The notes: generated by a model from the letters alone, not told the origin. Positions 50,913 to 60,753 are shown, numbered from the stretch's first letter. The stretch is DNA of 62,536 bases from Lachnospiraceae bacterium (GCA_017405805.1 JAFQZU010000031.1:1-62536); one strand, 5' to 3'. A program made the numbers and translations.

Positions 50913-52958
50913 ATGAGTCAACAGGAGAAAAGAAAAAGGAGTCTGAGCATTTTCTTCAAGATTCCGATCATGCTCGGCATCCTTCTGGCAGTGATCACGC
51001 TGCTCATATACTTCATCTACTGGCCTGTAGGGGTCGTTCTCACTCTCTTTCTGGGGGTTTATTTTCCTTTTATCTTTTATCTGTATTACAATAATGACAG
51101 ACTTCTCGAGAAGGAGATGTTCGCGTTTGCGACGGAGTATGAATCCATTCAGAATCAGTGCCTGAAGGAATTCGGCCTGCCTTATGCGCTGCTGGACGAA
51201 AACGGCAGGATCATATGGTGCAACAAGGCCTTTGAAAAGGAGATCCCGACAGACGGCGCAAAGGGCCGCTCGGTGAGCGGGATCTATCCGGAGATCCGCA
51301 GGGAACTGCTCCCCGTGGGCACGAGGGAGGTGCGCATACCCATCCATTCCGAGGGCAAATATTATACCGCCATCATCGGCCGGATGGAGGCGGAGAAGCT
51401 CTTTTCGGACAGCAAGCTCATCAGCTCCATAGGACCGCACAGGCTCCTGTACTCCATGTTCCTCACGGATGAGACGGCCAGCCATCTGGCGCTGCGGGAA
51501 GTGGATGACCAGAGCATCGCGGCGGGCTTTATCTATATCGACAACTACGAGGAGGCGCTGGAAGCCCTGGAGGACGTCAGAAGGTCCCTCCTGGTGGCGC
51601 TGATCGACAGAAAGGTAAACCGCTATATCGCCGCCAACGACGGTATCATCGGCAAAATCGAAAAGGACAAATATCTCTTTATCGTCCGCAAGCGCGCCCT
51701 CAGGCAGATGATGGAGGCGCATTTCGAGCTGCTCGAGGACGCCAAAACGGTCCACGTGGGCAATGAAATGGCCATCACACTCAGTATCGGCGTGGGACTG
51801 GAGGGACTCACCTACGCCCAGACCTATGAATTTGCGAGAAACGCCATCAACGTGGCGCTGGGCAGGGGCGGCGACCAGGCGGTCGTCAAGCAGCCGGAGA
51901 ACGTCACCTACTACGGCGGCAAGAGCCGTGAAGTGGAGAAGAGCACAAGGGTCAAGGCACGCGTCAAGGCGCAGGCCCTGCGCGAGATCATAGAATCCAG
52001 GGAGCAGGTCTTCATCATGGGACACCGGCTCGGGGATCCGGACAGTTTTGGCGCTGCCGTAGGGATTTACAGAGTGGCCAGGACGCTCGGGCGGAGAGCC
52101 TATATCATCATCAACGAGAGGACGATCTCCCTTCGCTACATACTGCGGAGATTCGAGGAGAACCCGGAATACGAAGAGGATCTGATCATCAACAGCGCGG
52201 AGGCCCTGAGCCTGGTACAGGACAATGCGGCGCTGGTGGTGGTGGATACCAATATCCCCGGACTGACGGAGTGCCCCGAGATGCTGCTGCGCTGCAAATC
52301 CATCGTGGTGCTGGACCACCACAGGCAGGGCAAGGATATCATCCAGAATACAACGCTGTCCTACATAGAGCCCTATGCTTCCTCGGCGTGTGAGATGGTA
52401 TCGGAAATTCTGCAGTACACAGGGGATCACATCAAGATCCGGCCGGAGGAAGCGGACGCCATCTACGGCGGTATCGTGGTGGACACTTCCAATTTCACCA
52501 ACAGGACGGGCGTCAGGACCTTTGAGGCGGCTGCCTTCCTGCGCAGGAACGGCGCGGACATCACAAGGGTCAGAAAGCTCTTCCGCGATAACGTCGAGGA
52601 GTACAGGACCAAGGCGGACGCGGTCTCCCATGCGCAGATCTACCGCGACAACTTCGCCATCTCCCGCTGCATAGCGGAGAAGCTGCGCAGCCCCACGGTC
52701 GTGGGCGCGCAGGCGGCCAATGATCTGCTCGATATCAGGGGCGTGAAGGCCAGCTTTGTGCTGACGCCCTATCAGGGAAAGATATTCATCAGCGCGCGTT
52801 CCATGGATGAAGTCAACGTGCAGAGGATAATGGAAAAAATGGGAGGCGGCGGCCATCAGACCGTTGCCGGCTGCCAGATGGAGAACAAGACGCTGGACGA
52901 GGCGGAGGCACTCCTGCGCAGCACCATTGATACTATGAAGAAGGAAGGAGAACTGTAA
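50913..52958 (+). CDS. gdpP: Cyclic-di-AMP phosphodiesterase, GdpP type
   Basis: 681 residues. Two N-terminal membrane helices (~20-65) precede a PAS-like domain (~90-150), a degenerate GGDEF domain (~170-300) and a DHH/DHHA1 phosphodiesterase: GHRLGDPDSFGAA (~360), VVVDTN, VVLDHHRQGKD, and GGGHQTVAGCQ at the end. It hydrolyses c-di-AMP to pApA and so tunes osmotic and cell-wall homeostasis. The typical Firmicute gdpP-rplI-dnaB order follows, with rplI starting on its stop codon. Confidence 0.95.
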   Translation: MSQQEKRKRSLSIFFKIPIMLGILLAVITLLIYFIYWPVGVVLTLFLGVYFPFIFYLYYNNDRLLEKEMFAFATEYESIQNQCLKEFGLPYALLDENGRIIWCNKAFEKEIPTDGAKGRSVSGIYPEIRRELLPVGTREVRIPIHSEGKYYTAIIGRMEAEKLFSDSKLISSIGPHRLLYSMFLTDETASHLALREVDDQSIAAGFIYIDNYEEALEALEDVRRSLLVALIDRKVNRYIAANDGIIGKIEKDKYLFIVRKRALRQMMEAHFELLEDAKTVHVGNEMAITLSIGVGLEGLTYAQTYEFARNAINVALGRGGDQAVVKQPENVTYYGGKSREVEKSTRVKARVKAQALREIIESREQVFIMGHRLGDPDSFGAAVGIYRVARTLGRRAYIIINERTISLRYILRRFEENPEYEEDLIINSAEALSLVQDNAALVVVDTNIPGLTECPEMLLRCKSIVVLDHHRQGKDIIQNTTLSYIEPYASSACEMVSEILQYTGDHIKIRPEEADAIYGGIVVDTSNFTNRTGVRTFEAAAFLRRNGADITRVRKLFRDNVEEYRTKADAVSHAQIYRDNFAISRCIAEKLRSPTVVGAQAANDLLDIRGVKASFVLTPYQGKIFISARSMDEVNVQRIMEKMGGGGHQTVAGCQMENKTLDEAEALLRSTIDTMKKEGEL

Positions 52959-53404
52959 TGCAGGTCATTTTATTGCAGGATGTAAAGTCACTGGGGAAAA
53001 AGGGCGATATCGTGAAGGTGAGCGACGGATACGCGCGCAACTATGTACTGCCCAAAAAGCTCGGCGTCGAGGCAAATGAAAAGAACAAGAACGAGCTGAA
53101 GCTCCAGAAGGCGCACGAGGATAAGGTGGCCGCGCAGAAACTGGCGCAGGCGCAGCAGCTGGCGGCGGACCTGGAGAAGATCAAGATCACCGTCACAATG
53201 CGAGCCGGCGAAAACGGCCGTGTCTTCGGCTCCATCGGGGCAAAGGAGATCGCGGCTGCCGCAAAGGAGCAGCACGGCCTGGATCTCGACAAAAAGAAGA
53301 TCCAGCTGGCAGAGCCCATCAAATCCTTCGGCATGGTAGAGGTGCCGATCAAGCTGCACACGCAGGTGACGGGACGGCTCTACGTCCTGGTACAGGAACA
53401 GTAA
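52958..53404 (+). CDS. rplI: 50S ribosomal protein L9
   Basis: 148 residues. The N-terminal 23S-binding domain (MQVILLQDVKSLGKKGDIVKVSDGYARNYVLP) joins by the long helix to the C-terminal domain (GRVFGSIGAKEIAAA...VPIKLHTQVTGRLYV). Its ATG overlaps the gdpP stop by one base. Confidence 0.97.
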   Translation: MQVILLQDVKSLGKKGDIVKVSDGYARNYVLPKKLGVEANEKNKNELKLQKAHEDKVAAQKLAQAQQLAADLEKIKITVTMRAGENGRVFGSIGAKEIAAAAKEQHGLDLDKKKIQLAEPIKSFGMVEVPIKLHTQVTGRLYVLVQEQ

Positions 53405-53431
53405 ACCGGCAGTTATAAGCAGGAAACGGAT

Positions 53432-54763
53432 ATGGCACAGGAAGAAGCGATCAAAAGAGTGATGCCCCATTCTCTGGAGGCGGAACAGTCGGTGGTAGGT
53501 GCCATGCTGATGGATCCCGAAGCCATAGAAGTGGCGGCGGAGCTTCTGGAGGAGGGAGATTTCTATTCCCGTCAATACGGCGCGCTGTTCCAGGCCATGC
53601 TGGATATGCACCGCAAGAACATTGCGGTGGACCCGGTGACGCTGCAGACGCGCCTGCGGGAGATGAATCTGCCCCCGGAAGTCTATGGATCGGAAGCGAT
53701 CATGAATCTGATCGCGGCAGTGCCTACCTCCGCCAATATACGCTCCTACGCAGGAATCGTCGCGGACAAATCGCTCCTGCGCAAGATGATCCGCGCCAAT
53801 GAGGAGATCGCAAACAGCTGCTACGCGGAGACGGAGGATCTGGAGCAGATCATGAACGACGCGGAGAGCAGGATTTTTGCGCTCTCACAAAAGCGGAGCG
53901 TCAATGACTTTGTCCCGATCAGGCAGATCGTGCTCAACGCCATCGAAAAGATCGAGGCCGCGTCCCACATAAAGGGGAACATCACCGGCCTGGCGACCGG
54001 CTTTACGGATCTGGACAACCAGACTGCGGGACTGCAGCCCTCCGATCTGATCCTGATCGCGGCGAGGCCTTCCATGGGAAAGACGGCGCTCGTCCTCAAT
54101 ATGGCGGAGCACATGGCCATGCGGGACAACCGGTGCGTTGCGATCTTCTCGCTGGAAATGTCCAAGGAGCAGCTGGTGAACCGCCTTTTTGCGATGCAGT
54201 CGCACGTGGATTCGCAGAAGATCCGCACGGGCGACATGACGGAGCAGGAGTGGGCGGATTTGACGGAGAGCGCCGGAAATATCGGCGAGAGCCGCCTGAT
54301 CATCGACGACACGCCAGCCATCTCCGTGCCCGTCATGCGCTCCAAATGCCGCAAATATAAGATGGACTACGGGCTGGATATCGTCATCATCGACTATCTG
54401 CAGCTGATGTCCGGCTCATCCAGAGGAAATGACTCCAGACAGCAGGAGATCTCCGAGATCTCCCGCTCCCTGAAAGCGCTGGCCAGGGAACTGCGCGTAC
54501 CGGTGGTGGCGCTGTCCCAGCTGTCCCGTGCAGTGGAATCGCGGTCCGACCACAGGCCCATGCTCTCCGACCTCAGAGAGTCGGGCGCAATCGAGCAGGA
54601 CGCGGACGTCGTCATGTTTATCTACCGGGACGACTATTACAATCCTGACACGGACGAAAAGGGGATCGCGGAGATCAATATCGCCAAGCAGAGAAACGGC
54701 CCGATCGGAAAGATCAAGCTTCTCTGGCAGGCAAATCTGACCAAGTTCCAAAATCTCGAATAA
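53432..54763 (+). CDS. dnaB: Replicative DNA helicase
   Basis: 443 residues. An N-terminal DnaB domain (PHSLEAEQSVVGAMLMDPEA) precedes the RecA-like ATPase with Walker A ARPSMGKTAL, FSLEMSKEQL, Walker B IVIIDYLQLM and ALSQLSR-V-R-D-RP-LSDLRESG, the arginine-finger region. It unwinds DNA at the replication fork. No intein is present. paaK starts 19 bases downstream. Confidence 0.97.
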   Translation: MAQEEAIKRVMPHSLEAEQSVVGAMLMDPEAIEVAAELLEEGDFYSRQYGALFQAMLDMHRKNIAVDPVTLQTRLREMNLPPEVYGSEAIMNLIAAVPTSANIRSYAGIVADKSLLRKMIRANEEIANSCYAETEDLEQIMNDAESRIFALSQKRSVNDFVPIRQIVLNAIEKIEAASHIKGNITGLATGFTDLDNQTAGLQPSDLILIAARPSMGKTALVLNMAEHMAMRDNRCVAIFSLEMSKEQLVNRLFAMQSHVDSQKIRTGDMTEQEWADLTESAGNIGESRLIIDDTPAISVPVMRSKCRKYKMDYGLDIVIIDYLQLMSGSSRGNDSRQQEISEISRSLKALARELRVPVVALSQLSRAVESRSDHRPMLSDLRESGAIEQDADVVMFIYRDDYYNPDTDEKGIAEINIAKQRNGPIGKIKLLWQANLTKFQNLE

Positions 54764-54782
54764 GCCCATGGAGGAAGGCACG

Positions 54783-56090
54783 ATGGAAAAATACTTTAAT
54801 CCCGAGGTGGAGACCGCCTCGCGGGAGCAGATCACCGCATGGCAGAGCGAGCGCCTTGTAAAGACGGTAGAGCGCGTCTACAACACGGTTCCTTACTACA
54901 GAAAAAAGATGGAGGAGCTGGGGGTGCGCCCCGACCACATTCACGGCATACAGGATCTGCGTCTTCTGCCGACATTGACCAAGGACGATCTTCGGGATCA
55001 GTATCCCTACGGGCTCATGGCCGTGCCGCTCTCGGAGTGTGTGCGCATTCACTCCACCAGCGGAACGACAGGAAGGCGCGTGGTGGCCTTCTATACGCAG
55101 CATGACGTCGATCTGTGGGAGGAGTGCTGCGCCCGCGCCATCGTGGCGGCAGGCGGCACAAAGGACGATGTGGTGCAGGTGTGCTACGGCTACGGACTGT
55201 TTACGGGCGGCGCCGGTTTTCACGGCGGCTCCCACAAAGTGGGCTGCCTGACGCTCCCCATGTCCTCGGGCAACACGGATCGCCAGCTCCAGTTCATGAT
55301 GGACCTGGGCGCGACGATCCTGTGCTGTACGCCTTCCTATGCGGCCTATCTGGCGGAGACCATCACGGAGCGCGGCCTGCGCGGCAAAATAAAGCTGAAG
55401 GCCGGGATTTTTGGCGCGGAAGCATGGACGGAGGAGATGCGCCGTGAGATCGAGGATTCGCTGGGGATCAAGGCTTATGACATATACGGCCTGACGGAGA
55501 TATCCGGTCCCGGCGTCGCCTTTGAGTGCGCCGCCCAGAACGGGATGCATATCAACGAGGACCATTTTATCGCCGAGCTCATCGATCCTGCGACCGGGGA
55601 GCCGGTCCCCTACGGAGAGAAGGGGGAACTGGTCTTCACCAGCATCACGAAGGAAGCTTTTCCGCTCATCCGGTACAGGACCAAGGATATCTGTATCCTG
55701 AACCCCGAAAAGTGCTCCTGCGGCCGCACGCACATCCGGATGACCAAGCCGCTTGGCAGAAGCGACGACATGCTGATCGTCAAGGGCGTCAACGTGTTCC
55801 CGTCCCAGATCGAGACGGTGCTGATGAACTGCGGATATCCCGCCAACTATCAGATTATTGTCACAAGACACAAAAACAGTGATAAGATAGAAGTACAGGT
55901 GGAGATGACGCCGGAAATGTTCTCCGACTCCCTCAGCGAAGTGGCAGGCAGGGAAAAGGAACTGGTGTCCGCGCTTAAGTCCATGCTGGGCATATACTGC
56001 GACGTACGTCTCGTCGCGCCCAGGACCATTGCCCGGAGCGAGGGAAAAGCCAAGCGCGTCATTGATCAGAGAAATCTTTACAAGCAGTAA
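54783..56090 (+). CDS. paaK: Phenylacetate-CoA ligase
   Basis: 435 residues of the PaaK adenylate-forming family. The ATP motif STSGTTGRRVVAFYT is near residue 85, YDIYGLTEISGPGVAFEC near 230, the hinge YRTKDI and the C-terminal NVFPSQIETVL region. It interconverts aryl-acetate, CoA and ATP with aryl-acetyl-CoA. With IorAB elsewhere in the window it can yield ATP from aromatic amino acids or allow the reverse assimilation. ATG 54783 has GGAGG 8 bases ahead; ATG 54768 overlaps that site. Confidence 0.93.
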   Translation: MEKYFNPEVETASREQITAWQSERLVKTVERVYNTVPYYRKKMEELGVRPDHIHGIQDLRLLPTLTKDDLRDQYPYGLMAVPLSECVRIHSTSGTTGRRVVAFYTQHDVDLWEECCARAIVAAGGTKDDVVQVCYGYGLFTGGAGFHGGSHKVGCLTLPMSSGNTDRQLQFMMDLGATILCCTPSYAAYLAETITERGLRGKIKLKAGIFGAEAWTEEMRREIEDSLGIKAYDIYGLTEISGPGVAFECAAQNGMHINEDHFIAELIDPATGEPVPYGEKGELVFTSITKEAFPLIRYRTKDICILNPEKCSCGRTHIRMTKPLGRSDDMLIVKGVNVFPSQIETVLMNCGYPANYQIIVTRHKNSDKIEVQVEMTPEMFSDSLSEVAGREKELVSALKSMLGIYCDVRLVAPRTIARSEGKAKRVIDQRNLYKQ

Positions 56091-56135
56091 AAGGCAGACG
56101 CAGCAGTACACAGTTTCAGGAAAGGAGAAGGTATT

Positions 56136-56573
56136 ATGACAGTCAAACAGATATCTGTATTTCTGGAGAATAAACCCGGAGCGCTGGCTGAATTTACAAA
56201 GATCCTGCAGAAGAGCGAGATCGATCTCAGAGCACTTTCCCTGGCAGAGCACGAAGACTTCGGCATTGTACGAGTGATCGTGGACGATCCATACAGTACC
56301 ATCCAGATCCTCAAGGACGAGGGATATGTCTGCTCCGTGACGCCGGTCCTGGCTGTGGAAATAGAAGATAAGCCCGGCGCCCTCGTAAAGCTGCTCACCG
56401 CGCTCGGAGACAACGGCGTGAACCTGGAGTACTCCTATGCGTTCCTGGTCAGGAAAGCGAAGAGTGCATTCATGATCCTTCGCGTCGCTGACAATGAAGC
56501 AGCCGGAAAAGTCCTCCGCGACAACGGCGTGACGCCGATCTGCCAGGACGAACTGGAGGGACTCTTCAAATAA
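56136..56573 (+). CDS. Tandem ACT-domain regulatory protein
   Basis: 145 residues with two ACT domains: QISVFLENKPGALAEFTKIL (~5-70) and PVLAVEIEDKPGALVKLLTALG (~70-140). ACT domains bind amino acids. Stand-alone tandem ACT proteins commonly accompany paaK and ior genes, and probably sense an aromatic or branched amino acid. It is 45 bases after paaK, behind AAAGGAG, and is followed by a terminator. Confidence 0.9.
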   Translation: MTVKQISVFLENKPGALAEFTKILQKSEIDLRALSLAEHEDFGIVRVIVDDPYSTIQILKDEGYVCSVTPVLAVEIEDKPGALVKLLTALGDNGVNLEYSYAFLVRKAKSAFMILRVADNEAAGKVLRDNGVTPICQDELEGLFK

Positions 56574-56607
56574 GACAAACCGGCAGAATATGGAAAGAAA
56601 CAAAAAG

Positions 56608-56634
56608 AGCGGTCCGATCGGACCGCTTCTTTAT
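56608..56634 (+). terminator. Intrinsic terminator after the ACT gene
   Basis: A perfect hairpin, AGCGGTCC-GATC-GGACCGCT, is followed by TCTTTATT. Confidence 0.88.
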
Positions 56635-56677
56635 TGTCTTAAGACTGTCTGCTTGCGCGCAAATGATCTATCGGGAA

Positions 56678-56848
56678 TTAGCCCTCAACGATCGCGCCAA
56701 CAGGACACTGACCTTCGCAAACACCGCAGTCGATGCAAGCGTCAGCATCAATTACGTACTGGGAATCGCCCTGGGAAATAGCGTCCACGGGACATCCGGA
56801 AGCGCAGGAACCGCAGCTGATGCAGGTATCGTTAATAACACGTGCCAT
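56678..56848 (-). CDS. 2[4Fe-4S] ferredoxin
   Basis: 56 residues from ATG 56848 with GGAGA upstream; in-frame codons further upstream are rejected as they cross a hairpin. Two classical cluster motifs are visible: CISCGSCASGCP and CIDCGVCEGQCP. It is the low-potential electron carrier serving NifJ (next gene upstream on the same strand), IorAB and probably hydrogenase elsewhere. Confidence 0.95.
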   Translation of the reverse strand: MARVINDTCISCGSCASGCPVDAISQGDSQYVIDADACIDCGVCEGQCPVGAIVEG

Positions 56849-56903
56849 GATAGTATCTCCTTTCAATTGGTTAGCATAAACTAAATGCCCTAATCTTAAT
56901 GCA

Positions 56904-56940
56904 AGCCACAGGTGCGGCATGTGCTGCCGCAACTGTGGCT
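56904..56940 (-). repeat. 16-bp hairpin between nifJ and ferredoxin
   Basis: AGCCACAGGTGCGGCA and TGCCGCAACTGTGGCT pair with one mismatch around a 5-base loop. On the minus strand it follows nifJ; there is no T-run directly after, so it may be a leaky terminator or an mRNA-processing site. Confidence 0.65.
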
Positions 56941-57019
56941 CAAACAATCATATCTTATTCTATTTTATGATGGCAGTCAAGCACTTTAGTTAAAATATGA
57001 CGTTTTGGATTAAGGACAA

Positions 57020-60000
57020 TTACTCTTCGTTGTACAGAGCGCCGAGCTTGCTCAGGTACTCGTAATGAGCCTTTGCGTTGGCCTCGTTCTCCGCGTACAT
57101 AGCCTCTGCCTTTGCAGGGTTCGCACTCTTCAGGGAAGTGTAACGAACTTCGCCGCCCAGGAAGTCCATGTAAGGAGTGGTTGCGGGCTTGCTGTCCAGG
57201 AAGAACTTCTTGGCGCCGCCGGCAGGGTTGAAGCGGAACAGGTTCCAGTAACCGGTCGTGACGGCCAGTTTCTCTTCGTCCTGAACCTTTGCCATACCCT
57301 TGCGGATACCGTGGTTGATGCAAGGAGCGTAAGCGATGATCAGGGAAGGTCCCGGATAAGCCTCAGCCTCTGCGATCGCCTTGATGCACTGGTTTCTGTC
57401 AGCGCCCATGGAGATCTGTGCCACGTATACATAGCCATAGCTCATAGCCATAGCAGCCAGGTCTTTCTGCTTGGTCTCTTTACCGCCTGCTGCGAACTGA
57501 GCGACCGCGCCGACAGGAGTAGCCTTGGAGGACTGACCGCCGGTGTTGGAGTAAACCTCAGTGTTGAAGCAGAAGATATTGATATCCTTGCCGCTTGCAA
57601 GAACGTGGTCGACACCGCCGTAGCCGATATCGTATGCCCATCCGTCACCGCCGAAGACCCACTGGGACTTCTTGGACAGATACTGCTTCTGGGCGATGAT
57701 TTCCTTAGCGGCATCAGAGCCGTCAGCCTCGAGTGCAGCGACCAGAGCGTCGGTTGCAGCGCCGTTCTCGGCACCGATCGCATAGGTCTCGATCCACTTG
57801 TCAGCAGCAGCCTTTACGCCTGCGCTCTTCTCTGCAAGTGCCTCGACCTTGCCCTTGAGGGCTTCACGGATCGAGTTGTTTGCAAGGAGCATGCCGTAAC
57901 CGAACTCAGCCGCATCTTCGAACAGGGAGTTGGACCAAGCGGGGCCGTGGCCCTTGTGGTTGACGGTGTAAGGAGTGGAAGGCGAGGAGTTGCCCCAGAT
58001 GGAGGAGCAGCCGGTCGCGTTCGCGATGAACATTCTGTCACCAAAGAGCTGTGTTACAAGCTTAGCATAAGGAGTCTCGCCGCAGCCTGCGCATGCGCCG
58101 GAGAACTCAAGCAGAGGCTGCTTGAACTGAGAGCCCTTGACGGTGGTCTCTTTGTACTTGTCGATGACATCCTGCTTCGGAGGGAAGGTAACAGCCACGT
58201 TGAAGGCTTCCTGCTCGTTGGGCTTTGCCATACCCTGCTCGAGACGGACCATATCGAGGGCCTTCGCACCCTTCTTGCCGGGGCAGACGTTTGCGCAGCT
58301 GCCGCAGCCGGTGCAGTCGAGAGAGGATACAACGATCGCGAACTTGTAGCCGTTCATGCCCATAAGAGGAAGTGTAACGGTTCCTTCAGGAAGCTTTGCG
58401 GCCTCTTCGTCCGTGACAGCCACGGGACGGATGGCAGCGTGAGGGCATACATAGGAGCAGAATGTGCACTGGATGCAGTTCTCGGCGTTCCATACGGGAA
58501 CGTTGACTGCGATACCGCGCTTCTCGAATGCAGCAGCACCGGAAGGTGTGGAGCCGTCAGCATATGTCTTGACGACAGATACAGGTACGGAATTGCCTTC
58601 CTGCGCGTTGACCTTGACCTGAACGTTGTTGACGAAGTCAACGACATCCTGTCTGTCACCCTTGGCGACAACGATATCGTACTCCTCGCCTTCAGCAGCG
58701 CCCCAGGACTCGGGGATGTTGACCTTGACGACGTTCTTGGCGCCGGCGTCGATCGCTGCCCAGTTCTTCTCGACAACGTCTTTGCCCTTGCGGCCGTAGG
58801 TCTTCTCTGCAGCTTTCTTCATGAGGCCGATGGCATCCTCTTCGGGGATGATGTTGGCGAGCTTGAAGAATGCGGACTGAAGGATGGTGTTGATCCTTGT
58901 GGGGCCCATGCCGGTCTCGATACCGATCTTGACACCGTCGATGGTGTAGAAGTTGATCTTGTGGTCATGGATGAATCTCTTGACCTGCGGAGGAATGTGA
59001 GTTTCAAGTTCCTCTGCGTTCCAGGAGCAGTTCAGCAGGAAGGTGCCGCCGTCTACCAGTTCCTGAGACATGTTGAACTTGCGGATGTATGCCGGGTTGT
59101 GGCATGCGACGAAGTTCGCCTGATGGATCAGGTATGTGGACTTGATGGGCTTCTTGCCGAAGCGGAGGTGGGACATGGTCACGCCGCCGGACTTCTTGGA
59201 ATCGTAGTCAAAATATGCCTGCGCATACATATCGGTGTTGTCGCCGATGATCTTGATGGAGTTCTTGTTGGCACCGACCGTACCGTCTGCGCCCAGACCC
59301 CAGAACTTGCAGCAGATCGTGCCCTCGGGAGTGGTAACGATCTCTTTGCCGGTAGGCAGGGAGAGGTTCGTGACGTCGTCCGTGATGCCGATCGTGAAGG
59401 TCTTCTTGTCAGTGTTGTCGAAGACAGCGATGATCTGCGCGGGAGTGGTGTCCTTGGAACCAAGGCCGTAGCGGCCGGAGAACACGGGAACATCCTTGAA
59501 CTGCGTGCCGCGGAGAGCTGCCATGACATCCAGTGCCAGAGGCTCGCCGATGGAGCCGGGCTCTTTGGTCCTGTCGAGGACGGAGATCTTCTTGACAGTT
59601 GCGGGGATCGCTGCTACGAATGCATCGGTTGCGAAAGGTCTGTACAGACGGACCTTGATCATGCCGAGCTTGCGGCCCTGTGCATTGAGGTAGTCGACTG
59701 TCTCTTCGATGGTCTCGTTGACGGAACCCATCGCGATGATGATCTGCTCGGCATCCGGAGCGCCGTAGTAGTTGAAGAGCTTGTAGTCTGTGCCGATCTT
59801 GGCATTGACCTTGTCCATGTACTCCTGGACGATCGCGGGCATTGCATCATAGTAGGAGTTGCAGGACTCGCGGGTCTGGAAGAACAGGTCGGGGTTCTGA
59901 GCGCTGCCCATCTCACGGGGATGCGTGGGGTTGAGGCAGTTGGCGCGGAACTCGTCGATGGCCTTGTGGTCGATCAGCTCATCAAGATCTTTGTAATCCC

Positions 60001-60556
60001 ATGCTTCGATCTTCTGGATCTCGTGGGACGTACGGAAACCGTCGAAGAAGTTGATGAAAGGAAGCTTGCCCTTATAAGCAGCGCAGTATGCAACGGGAGT
60101 CAGATCCATGACTTCCTGTACGCTGGATGAGCAGAGCATTGCGCAGCCAGTCTGACGACATGCGTATACGTCAGAATGATCGCCAAAAATGTTCAGGGCG
60201 TGCGTAGCGACGCATCTCGCGGATACGTTGACGACTGCGGGAAGATTCTCACCAGCGATTTTATAAAGGTTGGGGATCATCAGCAGAAGGCCCTGCGAAG
60301 CCGTGAATGTAGATGTCATGGCGCCAGCGGCGATGGAGCCGTGGACAGCTGCTGCAGCACCGGCCTCGGACTGCATCTCGGTGACCTGGACGGTCTGGCC
60401 GAAGATGTTCTTTCTGCCGGCGGTTGCCCATTCGTCTACATGCTCAGGCATGACGGATGAGGGGGTGATAGGATAGATGGTAGCGACTTCCGTATATGCA
60501 TAAGATGCATGTGCGGCAGCTTCGTTACCATCCATTGTAAGAAACTTTCTTGCCAT
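57020..60556 (-). CDS. nifJ: Pyruvate:ferredoxin (flavodoxin) oxidoreductase
   Basis: 1178 residues, the full single-chain enzyme. The start TMDGNEAAAHASYAYTEVA opens domain I, with the YPITPSS TPP-site motif. Ferredoxin clusters are at CIQCTFCSYVCP and CTGCGSCANVCPG near residues 690-760, a proximal cluster at CAGCGETPY, and the TPP pocket GDGWAYDIGYGG with NTEVYSNTGGQ near 970-1005. It converts pyruvate and CoA to acetyl-CoA, CO2 and reduced ferredoxin. CAGGAGG precedes the ATG. Confidence 0.97.
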   Translation of the reverse strand: MARKFLTMDGNEAAAHASYAYTEVATIYPITPSSVMPEHVDEWATAGRKNIFGQTVQVTEMQSEAGAAAAVHGSIAAGAMTSTFTASQGLLLMIPNLYKIAGENLPAVVNVSARCVATHALNIFGDHSDVYACRQTGCAMLCSSSVQEVMDLTPVAYCAAYKGKLPFINFFDGFRTSHEIQKIEAWDYKDLDELIDHKAIDEFRANCLNPTHPREMGSAQNPDLFFQTRESCNSYYDAMPAIVQEYMDKVNAKIGTDYKLFNYYGAPDAEQIIIAMGSVNETIEETVDYLNAQGRKLGMIKVRLYRPFATDAFVAAIPATVKKISVLDRTKEPGSIGEPLALDVMAALRGTQFKDVPVFSGRYGLGSKDTTPAQIIAVFDNTDKKTFTIGITDDVTNLSLPTGKEIVTTPEGTICCKFWGLGADGTVGANKNSIKIIGDNTDMYAQAYFDYDSKKSGGVTMSHLRFGKKPIKSTYLIHQANFVACHNPAYIRKFNMSQELVDGGTFLLNCSWNAEELETHIPPQVKRFIHDHKINFYTIDGVKIGIETGMGPTRINTILQSAFFKLANIIPEEDAIGLMKKAAEKTYGRKGKDVVEKNWAAIDAGAKNVVKVNIPESWGAAEGEEYDIVVAKGDRQDVVDFVNNVQVKVNAQEGNSVPVSVVKTYADGSTPSGAAAFEKRGIAVNVPVWNAENCIQCTFCSYVCPHAAIRPVAVTDEEAAKLPEGTVTLPLMGMNGYKFAIVVSSLDCTGCGSCANVCPGKKGAKALDMVRLEQGMAKPNEQEAFNVAVTFPPKQDVIDKYKETTVKGSQFKQPLLEFSGACAGCGETPYAKLVTQLFGDRMFIANATGCSSIWGNSSPSTPYTVNHKGHGPAWSNSLFEDAAEFGYGMLLANNSIREALKGKVEALAEKSAGVKAAADKWIETYAIGAENGAATDALVAALEADGSDAAKEIIAQKQYLSKKSQWVFGGDGWAYDIGYGGVDHVLASGKDINIFCFNTEVYSNTGGQSSKATPVGAVAQFAAGGKETKQKDLAAMAMSYGYVYVAQISMGADRNQCIKAIAEAEAYPGPSLIIAYAPCINHGIRKGMAKVQDEEKLAVTTGYWNLFRFNPAGGAKKFFLDSKPATTPYMDFLGGEVRYTSLKSANPAKAEAMYAENEANAKAHYEYLSKLGALYNEE

Positions 60557-60621
60557 GTGATTTCCTCCTGTTAAAAGTTGCTTGTTACCGCAATACTATC
60601 GTATTTTACAGTACTGAAAGT

Positions 60622-60639
60622 ATGATTTAATGTTAACAA
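60622..60639 (-). promoter_or_regulatory. Weak Rex-like site upstream of nifJ
   Basis: On the minus strand TTGTTAACATTAAATCA contains one good Rex half-site (TTGTTAA) and a poor second half. Rex is a known NADH-sensing regulator of fermentation genes. Only half the site is convincing. The rest of the ~245-base gap holds the nifJ leader and the mecA terminator. Confidence 0.25.
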
Positions 60640-60753
60640 AGCACCTATTAAAATGCAATGTCAAAAAGGAAATTGTATACAGAAAAAAACTAGGATATTG
60701 AAGGAAAATTAGAAATTGTGAATAAAGAATATGCCGGCTTTCAAAATTGAAAA

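Noticed and set aside
57065-60130. A 1021-residue open frame antisense to nifJ
   Set aside because: It is the mirror of a highly biased, G+C-rich coding sequence and has no ribosome site or family motif. The nifJ frame carries all catalytic motifs.
60622-60639. A full Rex operator ahead of nifJ
   Set aside because: Only one half-site matches well, so it is kept as a weak candidate rather than a finding.
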